Positions 11,300 through 23,759 of a stretch of DNA of 64,000 bases are shown here, piece after piece (the first letter of the stretch is position 1; each line of letters begins with the position of its first letter). The notes beneath the pieces were generated by a model. That model was not told where the DNA came from and did not search any database. It saw only the letters and a list, made by a program, of their open reading frames with translations. Position numbers and translations under genes: made by a program. The DNA is from Cepaea nemoralis (Eukaryota > Mollusca > Gastropoda > Stylommatophora > Helicidae): contig JACEFZ010011363.1 in assembly GCA_014155875.1 (NCBI GenBank), forward strand, positions 40,001 to 104,000, in the 5' to 3' direction.

Positions 11300-14200
11300 C
11301 CGGAGAGGAATCAATCATCACTGTTAGCACAACCAGAGAGGAATCAATCATCACTGTTAGCACAACCAGAGAGGAATCAATCATCACTGTTAGCACAACC
11401 AGAGAGGAATCAATCATCACTGTTAGCACACCCAGAGAGGAATCAATCATCACTGTTAGCACAACCAGAGAGGAATCAATCATCACTGTTAGCACAACCA
11501 GAGAGGAATCAATCATCACTGTTAGCACAACCAGAGAGGAATCAATCATCACTGTTAGCACAACCAGAGAGGAATCAATCATCACTGTTAGCACACCCAG
11601 AGAGGAATCAATCATCACTGTTAGCACAACCAGAGAGGAATCAATCATCACTGTTAGCACAACCAGAGAGGAATCAATCATCACTGTTAGCACAACCAGA
11701 GAGGAATCAATCATCACTGTTAGCACAACCAGAGAGGAATCAATCATCACTGTTAGCACAACCAGAGAGGAATCAATCATCACTGTTAGCACAACCAGAG
11801 AGGAATCAATCATCACTGTTAGCACAACCAGAGAGGAATCAATCATCACTGTTAGCACACCCAGAGAGGAATCAATCGTCACTGTTAGCACAACCAGAGA
11901 GGAATCAATCATCACTGTTAGCACAACCAGAGAGGAATCAATCATCACTGTTAGCACAACCAGAGAGGAATCAATATCACTGTTAGCACAACCAGAGAGG
12001 AATCAATCATCACTGTTAGCACAACCAGAGAGGAATCAATCATCCCTATTAGCACACCCAGAGAGGAATCAATCATCCCTGTTAGCACAACCAGAGAGGA
12101 ATCAATTGTTTCTGTTAGCACAACCAGAGAGGAATCAATCATCACTGTTAGCACACCCAGAGAGGAATCAATCATCACTGTTAGCACAACCAGAGAGGAA
12201 TCAATCATCCCTATTAGCACAACCCAGAGAGGAATCAATCCTTCACTGTTAGCACAACCAGAGAGGAATCAATCATCACTGTTAGCACAACCAGAGAGGA
12301 ATCAATCATCACTGTTAGCACAACCAGAGAGGAATCAATCGTCCCTATTAGCACAACCAGAGAGGAATCAATCATCACTGTTAGCACAACCAGAGAGGAA
12401 TCAATCAGTCACTGTTAGCACAACCAAGAGAGGAATCAATCATCACTGTTAGCACAACCAGAGAGGAATCAATCATCACTGTTAGCACAACCAGAGAGGA
12501 ATCAATCATCACTGTTAGCACAACCAGAGAGGAATCAATCATCACTGTTAGCACAACCAGAGAGGAATCAATCATCACTGTTAGCACAACCAGAGAGGAA
12601 TCAATCATCACTGTTAGCACAACCAGAGAGGAATCAATCATCACTGTTAGCACAACCAGAGAGGAATCAATCATCACTGTTAGCACAACCAGAGAGGAAT
12701 CAATCATCACTGTTAGCACAACCAGAGAGGAATCAATCATCACTGTTAGCACAACCAGAGAGGAATCAATCATCACTGTTAGCACAACCAGAGAGGAATC
12801 AATCATCACTGTTAGCACAACCAGAGAGGAATCAATCATCACTGTTAGCACAACCAGAGAGGAATCAATCGTCACTGTTAGCACAACCAGAGAGGAATCA
12901 ATCATCACTGTTAGCACAACCAGAGAGGAATCAATCATCACTGTTAGCACAACCAGAGAGGAATCAATCATCACTGTTAGCACAACCAGAGAGGAATCAA
13001 TCATCACTGTTAGCACAACCAGAGAGGAATCAATCATCACTGTTAGCACAACCAGAGAGGAATCAATCATCACTGTTAGCACAACCAGAGAGGAATCAAT
13101 CATCACTGTTAGCACAACCAGAGAGGAATCAATCATCACTGTTAGCACAACCAAAGAGGAATCAATCATCACTGTTAGCACAACCAGAAAGGAATAAATC
13201 ATCTGTTAGCACACCCAGAGAGGAATCAATCATCACTGTTAGCACAACCAGAGAGGAATCAATCGTCACTGTTAGCACAACCAGAGAGGAATCAATCGTC
13301 ACTGTTAGCACAACCAGAGAGGAATCAATCGTCACTGTTAGCACAACCAGAGAGGAATCAATCATCACTGTTAGCACAACCAGAGAGGAATCAATCAGTC
13401 ACTGTTAGCACAACCAGAGAGGAATAAATAATTGTTAGCCACCCAGAAAAGGCATATCCTGTTAGCACACCCAGAGAGGAATCAATCATCACTGTTAGCA
13501 CAACCAGAGAGGAATCAATCGTCACTGTTAGCACAACCAGAGAGGAATCAATCGTCACTGTTAGCACAACCAGAGAGGAATCAATCGTCACTGTTAGCAC
13601 AACCAGAGAGGAATCATCATCCCTGTTAGCACAACCAAGAGGAATCAATCGTCACTGTTAGCACAACCAGAGAGGAATCAATCGTCAATTGTTAGCACAC
13701 CCAGAGAGGAATCAATCGTCACTGTTAGCACAACCAGAGAGGAATCAATCATCACTGTTAGCACAACCAGAGAGGAATCAATCATCACTGTTAGCACAAC
13801 CAGAGAGGAATCAATCATCACTGTTAGCACAACCAGAGACGAATCAATCGTCACTGTTAGCACAACCAAAGAGGAATCAATCATCACTGTTAGCACAACC
13901 AGAAAGGAATAAATAATTGTTAGCACACCCAGAAAGGAATAAATCACTGTTAGCACACCCAGAGAGGAATCAATCATCACTGTTAGCACAACCAGAGAGG
14001 AATCAATCGTCACTGTTAGCACAACCAGAGAGGAATCAATCGTCACTGTTAGCACAACCAGAGAGGAATCAATCATCACTGTTAGCACAACCAGAGAGGA
14101 ATCAATCATCACTGTTAGCACAACCAGAGAGGAATCAATCATCACTGTTAGCACAACCAGAGAGGAATCAATCATCACTGTTAGCACAACCAGAGAGGAA

Positions 14201-14833
14201 TCAATCATCACTGTTAGCACACCCAGAGAGGAATCAATCATCACTGTTAGCACAACCAGAGAGGAATCAATCTCACTGTTAGCACAACCAGAGAGGAATC
14301 AATCCATCACTGTTAGCACCAGCGAGGACATCTCACTGTTGCAAACCAGAGGAATCAATCATCACTGTTAGCACAACCAGAGAGGAATAAATCATCACTG
14401 TTAGCACAACCAGAGAGGAATAAATCACTGTTAGCACAACCAGAGAGGAATCAATCATCACTGTTAGCACAACCAGAGAGGAATAAATCATCACTGTTAG
14501 CACAACCAGAGAGGAATCAATCATCACTGTTAGCACAACCAGAGAGGAATAAATCATCACTGTTAGCACAACCAGAGAGGAATCAATCATCACTGTTAGC
14601 ACAACCAGAGAGGAATCAATCATCACTGTTAGCACAACCAGAGAGGAATCAATCTCACTGTTAGCACAACCAGAGAGGAATAAATCACTGTTAGCACAAC
14701 CAGAGAGGAATCAATCGTCACTGTTAGCACAACCAGAGAGGAATAAATCACTGTTAGCACACCCAGAAAGGAATAAATCACTGTTAGCACACCCAGAAAG
14801 GAATAAATCACTGTTAGCACACCCAGAGAGGGA
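11300..14833. repeat. 33-bp minisatellite, ~107 units
   Basis: Units CAACCAGAGAGGAATCAATC then ATCACTGTTAGCA, with rare ACCCAGAG, CGTCACT and AATAAATC variants. It ends 26 bp from the SPPL3 acceptor at 11275. A 330-codon plus-strand frame and several minus-strand frames stay open only because 33 is a multiple of three and the unit lacks stops. Confidence 0.95.
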
Positions 14834-14940
14834 GCTAATGACATCACTGCCCATCTCTCGGAGGCAGAATGTCAGACGGGCCTGCATGCCCAATTCTAAA
14901 CCTTTTGAAAATAAAGATTTTTGTTCGTTCGTTCTCTCTG
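14834..14940 (+). other. Possible LINE 3'-end scrap with (GTTC)n tail
   Basis: GGGCCTGCATGCCCAATTCT, then GAAAATAAAGATTTTTG and GTTCGTTCGTTC. A short tail repeat after an AATAAA motif suggests a severely truncated non-LTR insertion. The family is not identified. Confidence 0.35.
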
Positions 14941-15198
14941 TGTGTTATAGGAAATGTGTTGTTTGATAAAGCGATGATTGATTCTTCTCTGGGTGTGCCC
15001 TTCATAAAGTGAACTAAAGATTTCACTGCCCTTCATAGAGTGAACTAGTGACATCACTACCCTTCATAAACTGAACTAATGACATCACTGCCCTTCATAA
15101 AGTGAACTGTTGACATCACTTCCCTTTATAGAGTGAACTAATGACATCACTGTCCTTGATAGAGTGACCTAATGACATCACTGCCCTTCATAGAGTTT

Positions 15199-15452
15199 AC
15201 TAAAGTCTCCCTGGCCAAGGAGCTAACGACACTGTTCGTAATCCCGTATATCCACGTGGGGAAAACAGCAGCTGCGAAAATCGGCAGCGGTTCGCGCTGC
15301 GCTGGTAACTTACAGGGGTGTGTGAGCCGGTCATTCAGAAAGCAATGGCAAACTACTGAATGTAAAACTTGCCTAGTACATCAACAGCAGCTGAAAAATG
15401 CTGGTGTTGACTGCAACGTTCTGTAAGGGATATGCAACATTTAAAAAAAAAT
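15199..15452 (+). mobile_element. SINE-like insertion with A-rich tail
   Basis: About 250 bp of non-array sequence inside the 31-bp array, ending CAACATTTAAAAAAAAA. It contains AAAGCAATGGCAAACTACTG, a motif type common in SINE bodies and also present (as AAAGCAATGGCAAAATAC) in the element at 47.7-48.3 kb. No clear A/B boxes or target-site duplication were found, so the class is tentative. Confidence 0.5.
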
Positions 15453-15715
15453 TTCACCCCTGCCCTTCATAAAGTGAGCTCAAGACATAACTGCCTTTCA
15501 CAGAGTGAACTAATGACATCACTGCCCTTGATAGAGTGAACTAAAGATGACACTGCCCTTCGTAAAGTGAATTAATGGCATCATTGCCCATCATAAAGTG
15601 AACTAATGACATCACTGCCATTCATAAAGTGAACTAAAGACATCACTGCCCTTGATAGAGTGAACTAATGACATCACTGCCCTTGATTGAGTGAACTAAT
15701 AACATAACTGCCCTT

Positions 15716-15974
15716 AAGTCGCTTAAAAGTCGAAAGAATCAACTTCATTGCACCGGGTTGTTATCCCATATGGCTCAGTCTCTTTCCGCAGTGTGGAAAG
15801 CATCAGCACAAAGCACAAACTCCGTAGCCCCAGCAACAAACCACAGGGGTCTCCGAAAATAAATGCACTCGTGAACCGAAGGACATGGCCTGGATTCGAA
15901 CCCACAACCTTCGGAGCCTGAGGAAGACGGCTTGACCACTTGGCTACGGAATCTCCCCGACATCGTGACACAAC
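15716..15974 (-). mobile_element. tRNA-derived SINE
   Basis: A 259-bp insertion whose minus strand starts with a tRNA-like head: A box TAGCCAAGTGG at 15936-15946 and B box GGTTCGAATCC at 15892-15902, both matching the pol III consensus. The body at about 15735-15880 closely resembles part of the ~650-bp elements at 39.1 and 44.2 kb. The flanks ACATAACTGCCCTT and ACATCACTGCCCTT look like a target-site duplication, though they are also array sequence. Confidence 0.85.
15892..15946 (-). promoter_or_regulatory. Pol III type 2 promoter (A and B boxes) in SINE
   Basis: A box TAGCCAAGTGG and B box GGTTCGAATCC spaced as in a tRNA gene. The A box is followed by a normal-looking D/anticodon region, so this is the tRNA-like head of the SINE rather than a free tRNA gene. 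Confidence 0.75.
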
Positions 15975-17425
15975 ACATCACTGCCCTTGACAGATTGAAC
16001 TTATGACACCACTGCCATTCATAAAGTGAACTGATGATGTCACTGCCCTTAATAAAGTGACCTCAAGACATCACTGCCCTTCATAAAGTGTACTAATGAC
16101 ATCACTGCCCTTCATAAAGTGAACTAATGACATCACTGCCCTTCATAGAGTTAACTATGATGCCACTGTCTTTGATAGAGTGAACTCAAGACATCACTGC
16201 CCTTCATAAAGTGAACTCAAGACATCCCTGCCCTTCATAAAGTGAACTCAAGACATCTCTGCCCTTCATAAAGTGAACTCAAGACATCACTGCCCTTCAT
16301 AAAGTGAACTAATGACATCACTGCCCTTCATAGAGTTAACTATGATGCCACTGTCTTTGATAGAGTGAACTCAAGACATCACTGCCCTTCATAAAGTGAA
16401 CTCAAGACATCCCTGCCCTTCATAAAGTGAACTCAAGACATCCCTGCCCTTCATAAAGTGAACTCAAGACATCACTGCCCTTCATAAAGTGAACTCAAGA
16501 CATCCCTGCCCTTCATAAAGTGAACTCAAGACATCATTGTCCTTCATAAAGTGAACTCAAAACATCACTGCCCTTCATAAAGTGAACTCAAGACATCCCT
16601 GCCCTTCATAAAGTGAACTCAAAACATCACTGCCCTTCATAAAGTGAACTAATGACATCACTGCCCTTCATAGAGTTAACTATGATGCCACTGTCTTTGA
16701 TAGAGTGAACTCAAGACATCACTGCCCTTCATAAAGTGAACTCAAGACATCCCTGCCCTTCATAAAGTGAACTCAAGACATCTCTGCCCTTCATAAAGTG
16801 AACTCAAGACATCACTGCCCTTCATAAAGTGAACTAATGACATCACTGCCCTTCATAGAGTTAACTATGATGCCACTGTCTTTGATAGAGTGAACTCAAG
16901 ACATCACTGCCCTTCATAAAGTGAACTCAAGACATCCCTGCCCTTCATAAAGTGAACTCAAGACATCCCTGCCCTTCATAAAGTGAACTCAAGACATCAC
17001 TGCCCTTCATAAAGTGAACTCAAGACATCCCTGCCCTTCATAAAGTGAACTCAAGACATCATTGTCCTTCATAAAGTGAACTCAAAACATCACTGCCCTT
17101 CATAAAGTGAACTCAAGACATCCCTGCCCTTCATAAAGTGAACTCAAAACATCACTGCCCTTCATAAAGTGAACTCAAGACATCCCTGCCCTTCATAAAG
17201 TGAACTCAAGACATCATTGTCCTTCATAAAGTGAACTCAAAACATCACTGCCCTTCATAAAGTGAACTAATGAAATCACTGCCCTTCATAGAGTGAACTA
17301 ATGATGCCACTGCCCTTGATAGAGTGAACTCAAGACATCACTGCCCTTCATAAGGTGAACTCAAGACATCACTGCCCTTCATAAAGTGAACTTAAGGTAT
17401 CACTGCCCTTCATAGAGTGAACAAG

Positions 17426-19270
17426 CAATATCTAGCACTACATTATACAAGATTATCTAAACACACAGATAAATTATTTATTTAAAAAGTTGTATGTTAC
17501 AATTATTTGTGACCTAGAACGCATGTTAATAAATTATTGATTTTGTAACAGTTCTTCATGACAAGTATACCTAAACTAACATTATCTACATGCAGTGATA
17601 AATAATTTATTGTGTTAAAATTGTACGTAACCTTGTACACCTAAAATACACCTGACCTTGAAAACATCTACATACATTGAAAAATTACTCTGTTCATGTT
17701 GATAGTTGTACATAACAAGTACACCTGACTTAGAAAAGATCCACATACATTAATAAAGTATTCTGTTAAAGTTGATAAATTATTGTGTGAATAATTGTGT
17801 GAAATACTGAAGTATATAATTGTGTGAAAAATCATTGCGTAAGAGTGAATAATTAGTTATTTTGTTAAAAATGGATAAATTATTTTGTTAAAGTTGTATG
17901 AACAAATACACCTGACTTAGACCAGATCCACGTACATTATCTGACTCCCTGCTGTGGAACAGTATATCAGTCTGAATTGAACAACGATAACCTGCTGTGG
18001 GATCATTATTCGTCTGAATGTTGACAGTGCGTTATTTGTTTCATTTCCCGTATCTTCCGCAATTTTAGAGCCTGGTAAATGAAAATTTACACTGAAAGAT
18101 CTTTCTTTCCATATTATCGGAAACGAAAGGACGCAGAGGTGTTTCCAAGGCACCAGGGCCAGGTACTATACTGGCCAAGACCTACTAACATGTCCTAGTC
18201 GTGCATCCTGGGCAACAGGTCCCTTTGGGTTCCTGGCTAACGTAGTAGGATCGCAGATTCTTCCGAAGTCGGGGAGTATCTGCCTGCACAGCGAGGAACC
18301 ACCAGTCTGCACACCAATAAGCCAGACATGGGACAATGGATACTCACGCAAACCTCAGGTCCTGTATGACATGACACTGATGTTGGACAACATGATATCT
18401 TTATCCGACATACAGGACTTCGCGCTAGAGTTCACAGCCAGCAAACGTAAGCAAGCAAGCAATCGGAAACGAAGAGTCTAGTCTCTCAAATCTGAGCAAA
18501 AATTGCTTGTAAAAATGCGGTTAATTTTCTGATTTTAGAAATGGCAACACCACTAGTTCTCGACCTCATCGATTTACATCAGATTATCATATTAAACTAT
18601 TTTAGATGATAGTTATTCTGATTTAAAGGACTCTGTGAAAGAAAATGACACTGATAGCACGTGCAGTAGTGTGGTTATTCAGTTAAATTATTTAGCAGAT
18701 GGTCATATGGATAATAAAACTAACAGTGAAAGTTTGTTTGTCATTATATGATGATGGCACGTCAAATTATGCTTGGGCTAATGGGTCACACTTGTGCCCC
18801 TAAGTTTGCTTTGCCTATCACAAATAAACTGAGCAGTATTTAAATAATTATAACTAAATAGAAAATTATATCGGTTCTCATTGTAATGAGTACAAATCTG
18901 CCTTGTGATTTCCTGACTTTATACAACATTCATTTGACGATGCTTTTTCCCCTATGTGAGAATGCAACATGCACAATTGATGAACAAAAGATGAGTGATT
19001 GGAAGGGCCGAATGTAAGTTGGGCTTACTTGAGCAATTTGTGACCCTTTGAAAACATAGTTTGTTCTTTCATTCGTTCAACTTTTTCCATTTTGTGTGAA
19101 AATGATGTGATTCAAAATATAATTGTTATAATTGTTTTGATAGTTTTAAGGAGCAGTTCTTGTTATATTGGTGAAGAAAAGTGGTGTTTTTATCATTATT
19201 CAGTAAATTTAATTTGTTAATAATTAATCAAAGAGGGAGAAGTAGTGCCTTAGTAAGTAGGAACTTTTAA
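17426..19270. other. AT-rich intron sequence, no gene seen
   Basis: Diverged TTGATAAATTATTGTGTTAA-like units up to about 17900, then low-copy sequence. The stretch 18150-18480 is relatively GC-rich with one short minus frame and could be an old dispersed repeat. No conserved protein or RNA was recognised. Confidence 0.35.
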
Positions 19271-19930
19271 GTGTTAAATCAATAATTTTTTGTGTTAAAA
19301 TTGATAAATGATTGTGTTAAAAGTTGATAAATGTTTGTGTTAAAGTTGATAAATGATTGTTAAAGTTGATAAATGATTGTGTTAAACTTGATAAATTATT
19401 GTGTTAAAATAGATAAAAGATTGTTTAAAATTCCACATGCAAAATTCAGTCTAGCACTACTAAAATTTAGTGTGTACGGACTGTGCTTGAGTTCAAAGTG
19501 AGTGAGCGCCCCCCCCCCCCCCCCAAAAAAAAGAGATTGTATTCAAGTTGATACATGATTGTGTTCAATGTGATACATGATTGTGTTAAAGTTGATAAAT
19601 GATTGTGATTAAATAGATAAATGATTGTGTTCAAGCTGATACATGATTGTGTTCAAGCTGATACATGATTGTGTTCAAGTTGATAAATGATTGTGATAAA
19701 ATAGATAAATGATTGTGTTAAAGTTGATACATGATTGTGTTCAAGTTGATACATGATTGTGTTCAAGTTGATAAATGATTGTGTTAAAGTTGATACATGA
19801 TTGTGCTAAAGTTGATACATGGCTGTGTTAAAGTTGATAAATGATTGTGTTAAAGTTGATAAATGATTGTGTCAAAGTTGATAAATGATTGTGTTAAAGT
19901 TGATAAATGATTGTGTTAAAGTTGTACACG
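19271..19930. repeat. 22-bp minisatellite
   Basis: Units GTTGATAAATGATTGTGTTAAA with GATACATG and TTCAAG variants. Interrupted at about 19426-19545 by non-array sequence containing a run of 18 C followed by 8 A. It ends about 16 bp from the SPPL3 donor. Confidence 0.88.
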
Positions 19931-19945
19931 ACAAGCAGAACTGAC

Positions 19946-20096
19946 CTAGAAAATAGCCGACAAGGGAACAGTGAAAGTAGGACAGCCTCTGTACGTAGTT
20001 GGGCGCGGGTGGAACCCCATTCTCTGCCAGACTAGTCTGAGATTTCTTGTACGTGTCATAACGTAGAACAAAACATAATAACAAGCCTGGCATCAC
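19946..20096 (-). CDS. SPPL3: SPPL3 exon ([14 protein letters not shown])
   Basis: A 151-bp exon, the longest here. It encodes [18 protein letters not shown], a variable hydrophilic linker, then [14 protein letters not shown]. These are the SPPL3 blocks just after GxGD. The acceptor is CTCTCTCCCACTAG/GTG and the donor TTTCTAG/GTCAGT. The 43-bp array begins about 15 bp beyond the acceptor and the 22-bp array about 16 bp beyond the donor. Confidence 0.96.
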
Positions 20097-20109
20097 CTAG
20101 TGGGAGAGA

Positions 20110-21301
20110 GAACACAGACATCACAAATGGCAATACTGACATAAAACCAGACATCACGTATGGCAATACTGACAGATAAAACAAACAGACATCACACTAT
20201 ATATGGCAATACTGACAGATAAAACAAACAGACATCACACTATATATGGCAATACTAACAGATAAAACAAACAGACATCACACTATATATGGCAATACTG
20301 ACAGATAAAACAAACAGACATCACACTATGTATGGCAATACTGACAGATAAAACAAACAGACATCACACTATATATGGCAATACTGACAGATAAAACAAA
20401 CAGATATCACACTATATATGGCAATACTGACAGATAAAACAAACAGACATCACACTATATATGGCAATACTGACAGATAAAACACAGACATCACACCATG
20501 TATGGCAATACTGACAGATAAAACAAACAGACATCACACTATATATGGCAATACTGACAGATAAAACAAACAGACATCACACTATGTATGGCAATACTGA
20601 CAGATAAAACAAACAGACATCACACTATATATGGCAATACTGACAGATAAAACAAACAGACATCACACTATATATGGCAATACTGACAGATAAAACAAAC
20701 AGACATCACACTATATATGGCAATACTGACAGATAAAACACAGACATCACACTATATATGGCAATACTGACAGATAAAACAAACAGACATCACACTATAT
20801 ATGGCAATACTGACAGATAAAACACAGACATCACATATGGCAATACTGACAGATAAAACACAGACATCACACTATATATGGCAATACTGACAGATAAAAC
20901 AAACAGACATCACACTATATATGGCAATACTAACAGATAAAACAAACAGACATCACACTATATATGGCAATACTGACAGATAAAACAAACAGACATCACA
21001 CTATATATGGCAATACTGACAGATAAAACAAACAGACATCACACTATATATGGCAATACTGACAGATAAAACAAACAGACATCACACTATGTATGGCAAT
21101 ACTGACAGATAAAACACAGACATCACACTATGTATGGCAATACTGACAGATAAAACAAACAGACATCACACTATATATGGCAATACTGACAGATAAAACA
21201 AACAGACATCACACTATATATGGCAATACTGACAGATAAAACAAACAGACATCACACTATGTATGGCAATACTGACAGATAAAACACAGACATCACATCA
21301 T
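20110..21301. repeat. 43-bp minisatellite
   Basis: Units ACAGATAAAACAAACAGACA then TCACACTATATATGGCAATACTG; some units lack AAAC. The array resumes at 22711 after a LINE insertion. Confidence 0.93.
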
Positions 21302-21311
21302 GTATGGCAAT

Positions 21312-22700
21312 CCATCCATCCATCATGTGCCATGCCAATAAGTGTGGGCGGTCATGTTTTGCCATCTCACTCGATCACCAGAGTCGTGAATCAGCTCCGT
21401 GTGTGATCCACTTTTTGAATGCTACCTTCTTTTTGAACATGCTATCTTTAACTTCGTTGTTCCACCAGGCTGTTCTTAATCTTTTGTCCTGCTATACTTC
21501 CTTTGTTCCACATTTATTTTCCAGTGTGTCGAGCATGGCAGCCTTGAAAATTGTCCATTCCTTATCTACGCTTGAGTGGTCATCAGGGATGTTCTTATGT
21601 AGGTTTTTGATTTCTTGATTGAATTCGTCTTTAACCGTATTTTCCTGAAGCCTCCTGTAATTGATGACATGTGTTGTTACCTTTTTGTTTCTTATTTTCC
21701 TGTATGTTGAAATCTTTTTATTATTACGACTGGTTTGTGATCAGTATCAACATCTGTATTTGGGAGTGCTCTTGAATCTAATAGTAGTCTTCTGTCTGAT
21801 TTCCTAATTATAATAAAGTCAATTTGAGATGCTTGGTCTGTCATTCCATTTATACCAAGTTTTGGTGTGGTTACGACGATGTTGAAAAAAACTATTTGCT
21901 ATTATTAGACCGTGTTCGGAGCATATGTTGAGGAGATGTTGACCATTGCTGTTACATTCAGTCTCTGAATGGCCCCATGCAATTATCCCACGGTGTTCTT
22001 CGTGTGCCTATTCGTCCATTAAAATCACCCATCAAAATAAGTTCATCTGTCTCCCTGACATTATTTAACGTGTCTGCAAGTTTATAAAAAAAAACTCGTC
22101 TTTGTCTTCGTCGCTGTAAGTGTCGTTACATGGGGCGTATGTTTGTATAAAAGTTGTTGTTCTATTTCCTTCTTTGATCTGTACTAGTATTATCCTTTCC
22201 AACATAAATTTAGTGTTGATAATGGCTTTCGCTTTGTCTGGATGCAACAAAAAACCCACCCCATGTTTAGCTGTAGCTCACTGGTCAACGCCACTCCATA
22301 TAAGAACGTAAGCTTCATGTGTTCGTTTCGTGTTCTGCCCCTTTTTCCTAGTATCTGTGAGTCCTAATATTTGAATATTTGATTTTTTCATAAACTCTAC
22401 GACAGCTGGTTCCTTATATCCTAGACCAGTAACATTCCAAGTCGTGAAAATCGCCTTTCTATTTCGAAGTTTAGCAGTTGTTAGTCACTTGTTGTTGTTC
22501 GGCTTCGGTGTGTTTCTGGCGTGAATGCTGATAAATTGCGTTTTTCTTTCAATTTCCTCCATAATTCTCTAGCAATAGTACTTGAACAAATAAATTCCAT
22601 ACCGGTTTGCTGGACCTGTCGTAAGTTCATCCTTATTTGAACAAATTGATGTTAAGAAACACGCACAGAACACATAATTAAATCTCTGCCTATGAATTCT
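21312..22700 (-). mobile_element. LINE remnant with endonuclease but no RT
   Basis: A 1,389-bp insertion with 10-bp flanks GTATGGCAAT and GTACGGCAAT (21302-21311, 22701-22710). On the minus strand a 5' UTR leads into an EN domain: FTTWNVTGLG, GVGFLLHPDKAKAI, TYAPCNDTYSDEDKDEF, LILMGDFNGRIG. After a linker (AWWNNEVKDSMFKKKVAF) it jumps straight to the 3' tail, so the whole RT is missing. The tail (GATG)n plus preceding ~90 bp match 27.77, 41.75 and 47.72 kb. Stops and a frameshift near 22085 show it is dead. Confidence 0.82.
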
Positions 22701-22710
22701 GTACGGCAAT

Positions 22711-23749
22711 ACTGACAGATAAAACACAGACATCACATCATGTATGGAAATATTGAAAGATAAAACACAGACATCACATCATGTATGGCAATACTGACAG
22801 ATAAAACACAGACATCACGTATGGCAATATTGACAGATAAAACACAGACATCACGTATGGCAATACTGACAGATAAAAGACATCACGTATGTCAATACTG
22901 ACAGATAAAACACAGACATCACGTATGGCAATACTGACAGATAAAAGACATCACGTATGTCAATACTGACAGATAAAACACAGACATCACATATGGCAAT
23001 ACTGACAGATAAAAGACATCACGTATGTCAATACTGACAGATAAAACACAGACATCACATCATGTATGGCAATATTGACAGATAAAACACAGACATCACG
23101 TATGGCAATATTGACAGATAAAACACAGACATCACGTATGGCAATACTGACAGATAAAAGACATCACGTATGTCAATACTGACAGATAAAACACAGACAT
23201 CACGTATGGCAATACTGACAGATAAAAGACATCACGTATGTCAATACTGACAGATAAAACACAGACATCACGTATGGCAATACTGACAGATAAAAGACAT
23301 CACGTATGTCAATACTGACAGATAAAACACAGACATCACATCATGTATGGCAATATTGACAGATAAAACACAGACATCACGTATGGCAATATTGACAGAT
23401 AAAACACAGACATCACGTATGGCAATACTGACAGATAAAAGACATCACGTATGTCAATACTGACAGATAAAACACAGACATCACGTATGGCAATACTGAC
23501 AGATAAAAGACATCACGTATGTCAATACTGACAGATAAAACACAGACATCACATCATGTATGGCAATATTGACAGATAAAACACAGGCATCACATCATGT
23601 ATGCCAATATTGACAGATAACACAGACATCACGTATGGCAATATTGACAGACAAAACATACACCACATCACATATGGCAATACTGACAGACAAAACATAC
23701 ACCACATCACATATGGCAATACTGACAGACAAAACAGACACCACATCAC
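22711..23749. repeat. 32-36-bp variants of the 43-bp array
   Basis: Shorter forms ACAGATAAAACACAGACATC plus ACGTATGGCAATACTG alternate with a 32-bp AAAAGACATCACGTATGTC form. Marker ATCATGTATGGCAATATTG recurs at about 22737, 23059, 23339 and 23551, showing block-wise amplification. Confidence 0.9.
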
Positions 23750-23759
23750 ATATGACAAT

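Larger units (their letters stand above)
14995..17425. repeat. 31-bp minisatellite with higher-order duplication
   Basis: Units ACTCAAGACATCACTGCCCT plus TCATAAAGTGA. Two SINE-like insertions interrupt it (about 15199-15452 and 15716-15974). Variant markers show that 16151-16675 is repeated almost exactly as 16676-17200. Confidence 0.92.

Noticed and set aside
11260..12252. 330-codon frame (TTREESIITVS repeats) and matching minus-strand frames
   Set aside because: Open frames on both strands of a 33-bp minisatellite, broken wherever a unit has an indel. The start overlaps an SPPL3 exon on the other strand.
15889..15965. A free-standing tRNA gene
   Set aside because: A and B boxes are good, but the acceptor stem does not close and the sequence continues into a SINE body with flanking repeats.
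17917..18351. Two short minus-strand frames as possible exons
   Set aside because: No recognisable protein and no paired splice sites, and SPPL3 is complete in this part without them.
19503..19540. Run of 18 C followed by 8 A as a functional element
   Set aside because: Probably a slippage tract or the end of a small degraded insertion; nothing else supports a function.
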